The notes under the pieces: model-generated
What the model was told of the DNA's origin: nothing
Database searches by the model: none
Seen by the model: the letters and a program-made list of their open reading frames with translations, nothing else
Made by a program: the position numbers and the translations under genes
Source: Epichloe hybrida
Lineage: Eukaryota > Ascomycota > Sordariomycetes > Hypocreales > Clavicipitaceae
NCBI GenBank assembly: GCA_019022495.1
Contig: JAFEKR010000002.1
Span: forward strand, 4,340,001-4,404,000
Reading direction: 5' to 3'
Length of the DNA stretch: 64,000 nt
Shown: piece after piece, positions 58,246-64,000 of the stretch
Position numbering within the stretch: position 1 is the first letter of the stretch
Layout: every line of letters starts with the position of its first letter

Positions 58246-58990
58246 TAACTAACTAACTGACTTTTTGACTGATTTGACGATTTAACGATTTGACTGACTA
58301 ACTAACTGACTAACTGACTAACTCAGGGACTACTAACTATTTGACGATTTAACTGACTTTGACTGATTTGACGATTTAACTGACTAACTGACTGACTGAC
58401 GATTTAACGATTTGACAATTTAACCAATTTAACTGACTGACTAACTACTGACGATTTAACAATTTAACGAGTTAACTAACTGACTAACTGACTAACTAAC
58501 TGACGATTTGACCGACTAAATGACTACTAACGATTTGACGATTTAACTAACTAAGTGACTGACTGACGATTTGACTGACTAAGTGACTACTGACTGATTT
58601 GACAATTTGACTGACTTTTTGACTGATTTGACGATTTGACTGACTAACTGACTGACTGACGATTTAACGATTTGACAATTTAACCAATTTGACGATTTGA
58701 CCGACTGACTAACTAACTACTGACGATTTGACAATTTGACGATTTGACTGATGATTTGACTGACGATTTGACTGACTAATCTACCCCCCCCCCCCTTAGA
58801 ACCAGGCGGTTAAGAGAGGCAGAAAATTTTTTCTTAACTAGTTACTAAAGAGTATTTCGCGTCTAACTAATTAGAAGAGATATCTCTATAGGATAGCCTT
58901 ATTTTAATAAAGGGAAAATAGGACGCTTTGCTTTACCCTCTTGCCTTCGCCTTGCTATAACGCAAAACGCAGACAAAGCTCCGCTTTCCC
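58246..58990 (+). mobile_element. Repeat C, copy 1, right part
   Basis: It starts with TAACTAACTAAC and about 540 bp of minisatellite made of GATTTGACGATTT and GACTAACTGAC units. A C tract at about 58,783, AGGCGGTTAAGAGAGGCAGAAAA and the tail CGCAGACAAAGCTCCGCTTTCC follow. The same order is seen in copy 2. Confidence 0.75.
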
Positions 58991-59216
58991 TAATTACTGG
59001 CATCATAGGCGCAGGGATAGCTTCGGTATCCGCCCGGGCTAACTATTATCCACTTCCGCATTTTTTACTATAGACGATTTGACTGACGATTTAACTAACT
59101 AACCTACCCCCCTAAAGTAGTTAGGCGGTTAAAAGAGGCAGAAAAGAATTCTTAACTAGTGGCCAAAGAGTATTTTGTGTCTAAGACATCTCTCTTATTT
59201 TAATAAAGGGAAAGTG

Positions 59217-59787
59217 CGGATGTCTAAGTCAAAAGTCGTGTCCCCTGCACGCGACCCTAGTTAAGGATATAATTAGCTAGCAGGGTCGTAGTCTCACTAG
59301 CTAAATTAAATAAGAGGCTTACCTCTTCTCTAGTTCCTCTCTCTTTGCCTGCTTTTACTACTAGTGCTATAACTATTGCTAAAGTTAGCTAGCTTTTGCC
59401 TTATCTAGCTACATAACTATTACAAAGGTCACGAAGGTTAAGCTAATAGTTAGAGGGTTTAAAGGGTTATTTTATAATTAGAGTTTAAAGACAAAGATAC
59501 TACTACTATTAATAATAATAAAAGAAGGTAGGTTTTTAACCCTTATAAGCTTAACAGTCCTAATAGTCCTAATAACCTTAATGCCTTAGATTCTAGTAAT
59601 ATAAAGGAAGAATCTAATAATAACTAGGATAAGTCACTTTTATATGTAGTTTATATAGCAGAGATACCTTATTTAATTTTCCTTATATTATTCTAGACTA
59701 TTTATATGCCTTAGGCTACTACGTTAATGCCTTAGGCCACTCTAGGCAGTAGCGTGCAGGGGACATGACTTTTGACTTGGATATCCG
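59217..59787 (+). mobile_element. MITE D1 (571 bp, about 35-bp inverted ends)
   Basis: The left end CGGATGTCTAAGTCAAAAGT and right end ACTTTTGACTTGGATATCCG are inverted copies. The right flank is TA. It carries no protein pattern. Confidence 0.82.
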
Positions 59788-59804
59788 TAAGAAGCTACGC
59801 TTTA

Positions 59805-60491
59805 CGGATGTCCAAGTTAAAAGTCATGTCCCCTGCACGTAACCCTAGTTAAGGATATAATTAGCTAGCGGGGTTATAGTCTTACTAAGTAAATTAAATA
59901 AGAGGCTTACTTTTTCTCTAGTTCCCCTCTCTTTACCTGCTTTTGCCACTAGTGCTATAACTATCACTAAAGTTAGCTAGCTTTTGCCTTATCTAGCTAC
60001 TTCCCTTGCCTAGCTATTACGTGCTAGAATTAACAGTTAGCCTATTACCTTAGGATGTGGCCTGTTAATGCCACTAGACCTTAGATGTGGCTAGCACGTG
60101 ACCTAGAACCCCTATATTAGACAATAGCTCTAACCTCTAGCTAGTTAAATCATTATCTATCTTCACACTTATTTTATATTATACATTCCGTATTATAACA
60201 CTAGCTACTTTTATCTTCGCTTATTACATAACGTTAATAATAATAAAAGAAGGTGGGTTTTTAACCCTTATAAGCTTAATAGTCCTAATAGTCCTAATAA
60301 CCTTAATGCCTTAGATTCTAGTAATGTAAAGGAATAATCTAATAATAACTAGGATAAGTCACTTTTGTATGTAGTTTATATAGCAGAGATACCTTATTTA
60401 ATTTTCCTTATGTTATTCTAGACTATTTATGTGCCTTAGGCTACTCTAGGCAGCAGCGTGCAGGGGACACGACTTTTGACTTGGACATCCG
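59805..60491 (+). mobile_element. MITE D2 (687 bp), 17 bp after D1
   Basis: The ends CGGATGTCCAAGTTAAAAGT and ACTTTTGACTTGGACATCCG are inverted copies, flanked by TA on both sides. It shares its two outer parts with D1 but has a different centre (about 60,003-60,237), which contains a CACGTGCTAG/CTAGCACGTG pair. TA flanks suggest mobilisation by a Tc1/mariner-type transposase. Confidence 0.82.
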
Positions 60492-60546
60492 TACTCTCTT
60501 GCCTTTGCCTTGCTCTAACGCAAAACGCGGGCAAAGCTCCGCTTTC

Positions 60547-63500
60547 CTGATAAAAGAGCGTGGTGACGAGCAACGGCGGGTCAATTGTTCAAAGCCACCG
60601 TGGGGTTCTTCCCCTTCCCGCCCTCATGTCTATATCCCCCGCACGACAACGACGAAAGGGCGTGTCCATATCCAACACATCCCCCTAGACAGGGCAGCAT
60701 AGTCAAGCATCTGCCGCGTGTCAACCAACCAGGAAGAGTCATGTGATTGGCAAGAGAGCTTGATATGCAGTGACTCACGCAGGTCAGGTGCATTATGACG
60801 CACGTCTTTTCTCTTCAACGTATCCAAGGGCTGAAGCACAAACCTCGCGTGTCTGCAACACGAGAACGCGTGCGGTATATGCCCGACGGTGGCTGTAACG
60901 CATGCCAGACTTGAGGCTGGGGGAGGGGGGGTGGCAAAACAACCGGTGCGAAAATCATGGCGGCAAAACGGGACGTGCATCCGCCCTTCGGCTGAGAGAG
61001 GGGCTCGCGACAGGCGGGTGGCGCTTTCCATCGAATCTGAGCTCATCACGTGAGATGGACCTGGGTTTGAGCACCCGCCACTTTGCGCTTTCCCACGTGG
61101 CGGAGTGGCAGAGTGGCGGAGTGGCTGGACCGGCATTTGGCCCTTTAACCCGGCGATACTAGTAGAGATCAGCGCTGCATGGATGTTGCTCCTGTAGTGT
61201 AGCTCTGGCATGAAGCTGATTCGGGCATGGATGTCTGATGTGTACTCCGTAATAAGTGTAGTCCGTAATAATAAGCCACGGCTCCTTGTTTTATTAATGG
61301 CGAGCCATGTCGTCAAAACCAGGCTGTCAATCAACAAGCAATCGACGGGCACAATCTGCGCATCTTGTGACCGGGCGCACCTTGCTCTCCGTTCACAAAC
61401 ATTGGACGAGCCGGAGGGGGCCGACTGGGCATTGGTGCAGTGCAGCAAGGCATCGAGAGCTGCAGTAGCTGGAACCAGAAGTCGTTGCCCATCGTCAGCA
61501 CATATGAAGCCGGGTGGGAGAAACGGGGGCACAGCTCATTCGTTACTTGCTCTCGCGCCCGCATACATGCCCAGGTCGAGAGACGCAGCTTTTTAGACAC
61601 GACAGCACACACATAGGTGATGAAAGTACGATCCAGATCTCCGGGCTCATTGCTGTGCATGTACGTATGTATGTATGACGGACGGACGGACGGAACAACT
61701 TGATTCGCCAAAACAAATCGACTGAACGTCGCTTCCGAGGGGGTACGGAAAGTGTAGTCGAGCTGTTCAGATGGGACTGATGGTGATTTTACGCCAAATC
61801 TGGCAACCAGAGAAAGAGAGAGGGAGAGAGGGAAGAGAGTAAGGGCCATTTCTCCCACGCCCACGCAATGATTGATAAAGCGAGAATACAATCGAAAAGT
61901 TCTGGCGCACCCGTCCGACCGCCATTACGCCTTTACCATCCGTCCACACGTACCTTGCAATATTTTCATGTACTGTCATCAACGAATGCTTATTGTCCTG
62001 TCTATGATAGTCCCAACGCTCCTTCGCGCTGGATCATCTTCGCATAGGGTGCAAAGTCGTGCAACCGGGGCAACGACGGCTCGAAAAGAGTCGGTCAGTA
62101 CCGTGTCTGACAAGATGCTTGGACGTAAGAGGCAGCGACCAGGGGCCCTATTTTAATTTTTAAGGTGGACACTGCAGCTGCTGTTGTTATCGTCAGTGAT
62201 GCAGGTCAAAAGGCCATGTCTGGTTGGCTGCCTCTGCGACAGGGGCATTGATCTGGAGGGACGCACGTCTTTCCACCCATGCGACGTGGTGAGGTCTTGT
62301 GCCAATCAAACTTGGTTCGCACAGTAGCGCATTGCCTGATTTGATAGAAAGGCGCCTTTGGACATCAATACAGGAGACTCGAAGCCTTCGTTGGGAGACG
62401 ATGCGTAATAAGGGCAGGACAGCATACGGAGTAGTAGACATGAAAAAAAGCGGCGCCTGTTGTGCTAATGAGTCACAAGGCTCTTTTTTTTTTTTTTTTT
62501 TTTTGTTCTCCAACATGGTAGCGTAGCCAAGTATATCGCGCAAAAGAAACAATCTGTTTGGAGTGGCTCCTAGACGCAAAAAGGCTGAGTGAAATTGTGG
62601 GAGCCCGAAAATAATAAGGATGTTTTCCCCTTTTGCCAATACATACTTGGCCCCCTTGCTCAGGAGGGCTCGGGAAAGCACATGCAACTTCGGCCACCGG
62701 GCTAGTACATGATAGTCTTGTCTTGGCGACTAACAATGGAGGGTGTGAGTGATGGCAGGGTGCATGGTGCGGGATTTCCAGAATCGAAGTCGCCGGGCAC
62801 CGTACGGGGTCTGTAATCATAGCATTTGTGGTCGTCGTGTCGAACCTAGTCTGCTAATAACAACGGCGACTTGCATGCATGGGCTCATTGGCCAAGCACC
62901 AAAGTCGTCTTCGGGTATCGTAAAATGCATCATGACAACAGCCACCACTATAAGCTCGCAAAGTCTCCATACAGTCCGTACAGTGCACGGCGGCAGCTGC
63001 AGTGGAGCGAGCAGGGAACGGGACGTTGCGTGTACATGTACAGTAGCTTCCCGTTGTGGTGGAACCTCTGTTCTCCTGTATCAACGTGATCCTGGGTCCA
63101 CTCCTAGCCTGTTCGGAGCCTTGATCAAGAAAGACCATTTGGAGATGTGAAGTTTCATGCAGTCCAAAGCGGAAGTATGTGATATGTATGCAGTTGTATG
63201 CAGCTTCTTTGGGAACAAGAGCGCCTACTCCCATATGTAAGCCAAAGACACCGTGGTCTGGGCGAGATCAGAGGAGCTCAGCTTGGGGGCCATCTGTGAA
63301 TACACAATGCTCTTCATTGTAGCCTATAGGTAGGTAAATGAAATGCAGGCCTGCGTAGCCAAGTGAGATCAGTTGTCGCCGACTGGTGCTGGTCAGGCTG
63401 CGGTCCTGGTTTTGAAAAATTAGCAAGAATCCAGCACACGTTGGATCGTGCTTACCAATATCGAGACAAAACGTCAAACGCATACGCATGCCCAAGGCTG

Positions 63501-64000
63501 TGAGATACTGAAGGCGCCGGAAAGTGACACGAATACACCAGACGTCCTAATAAACATTCCAAGGTGCCACTCGGATGGCCTGAACTTCAAATCGTAAATA
63601 AACAAGCAAGACCAAGACATTGGCACAACAGCCCCCCATATTGAGGGAGACATGGGCAAATAAATTCTGCTGCGCGTGAAGTGGGTACAGCGATGAGTCG
63701 ACAAGTTGTGCCGACTCCCAAAGTTAATAAAGGAAGTGCGTGAGCGTGACAAAGATGGGAAAGTGCGATCGGTATTATCAGTGATCACCACGCGGTGCAA
63801 CGTACGCGCAGCGGTTTGCACAACCGGCATGCTCTTTCGGGTCACGCTCCTTCCCGCCAATCTCAGGTCGTCGACATAAATCAACATGTTTCCAATTAAT
63901 TAGTAAGTGGCAACATCGATCCTTTAAGAAGGCAGGCGCCTGTCTGTTTTGCCCAAGGGATTCTGGACCATCACAATGAGAGCCTCTGTCTACTCCGTAC
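60547..64000. other. No gene supported; normal composition resumes
   Basis: The sequence returns to balanced composition without TpA excess. A 300-codon open frame on the minus strand (60630-61532) has no protein-like pattern. Features seen are an inverted match between half-sites of the TACGGAGTA repeat (61,243; 62,426; 63,991), a GGAGTGGCAGAGTGGC repeat at about 61,099-61,126, a GACG repeat at 61,677-61,692 and a 20-base T tract at 62,485. An ATG at 63,975 with a short open frame could start a gene beyond the window, but too little is visible. Confidence 0.5.

Larger units (their letters stand above)
58999..60546 (+). mobile_element. Repeat C, copy 2, carrying two MITEs
   Basis: The head GGCATCATAGGCGCAGGG is at 58,999 and the tail GCGGGCAAAGCTCCGCTTTCC ends at 60,546. 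The minisatellite is short here (about 59070-59102). It is interrupted by two inverted-repeat elements between 59,217 and 60,491. There is no coding pattern. Confidence 0.72.

Noticed and set aside
60630..61532. 300-codon open frame on the minus strand
   Set aside because: Composition is Cys-, His- and Arg-rich without any domain or hydrophobic pattern, no splice structure or family match was seen, and the opposite strand is also partly open. A chance frame in GC-balanced DNA is more likely.

Overview
This window is filamentous-fungus nuclear DNA, most likely from a sordariomycete of the order Hypocreales. The support is short introns (about 50-180 bp) with GTRNGT donors and CTRAY branch sites, typical ascomycete housekeeping genes, and a 20-kb AT-rich block with the TpA-rich signature left by repeat-induced point mutation (RIP). 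The genus is not determined. I built the gene models by hand, joining exons by reading frame, splice sites and known family sequence.

Positions 1-29,000 are an ordinary gene-dense core with genes on both strands. In order they are: a peroxisomal Pex30/32-type membrane protein (partial), a tiny copper-metallothionein gene hidden by an intron, mitochondrial ribosomal protein mL50, a small secretory-pathway membrane protein, DAHP synthase, a frameshifted F-box-like family member, a conserved fungal protein, a COX14-like membrane protein, ribosomal protein eL13, a SmgGDS-like armadillo protein, PAM16, biotin-protein ligase, COA4, MGM101, a REEP/HVA22 protein and a TXNDC17-like thioredoxin. Mitochondrial functions recur (mL50, COX14-like, PAM16, COA4, MGM101), but I see no operon-like logic beyond shared divergent promoters.

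Positions 29,000-39,700 are a transition zone. It holds a decayed MetE-like pseudogene, a GPI-anchored WSC wall protein with Cys and Pro repeats, a LaeA-like methyltransferase, two minisatellites and a short zinc-finger protein of no known family. Spacing between genes rises to 2 kb and AT-rich patches appear.

Positions 39,690-60,546 are a nest of transposable elements damaged by RIP. The nesting can be read from target-site duplications. A minisatellite-bearing repeat (C) was entered by a hAT-like inverted-repeat element (B). B was entered by a 5'-truncated Tad-like LINE (17-bp duplication). The LINE was entered by a Ty3/gypsy element with 270-bp LTRs (5-bp duplication). That element holds a further B fragment with an expanded 9-bp array and a GC-rich tRNA-like, probably SINE-derived, insertion. 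A second gypsy element with chromodomain follows, then another B copy, and at the right edge two abutting MITEs with TA duplications. No intact transposon gene survives.

Positions 60,547-64,000 return to normal composition, but I can support no gene there.
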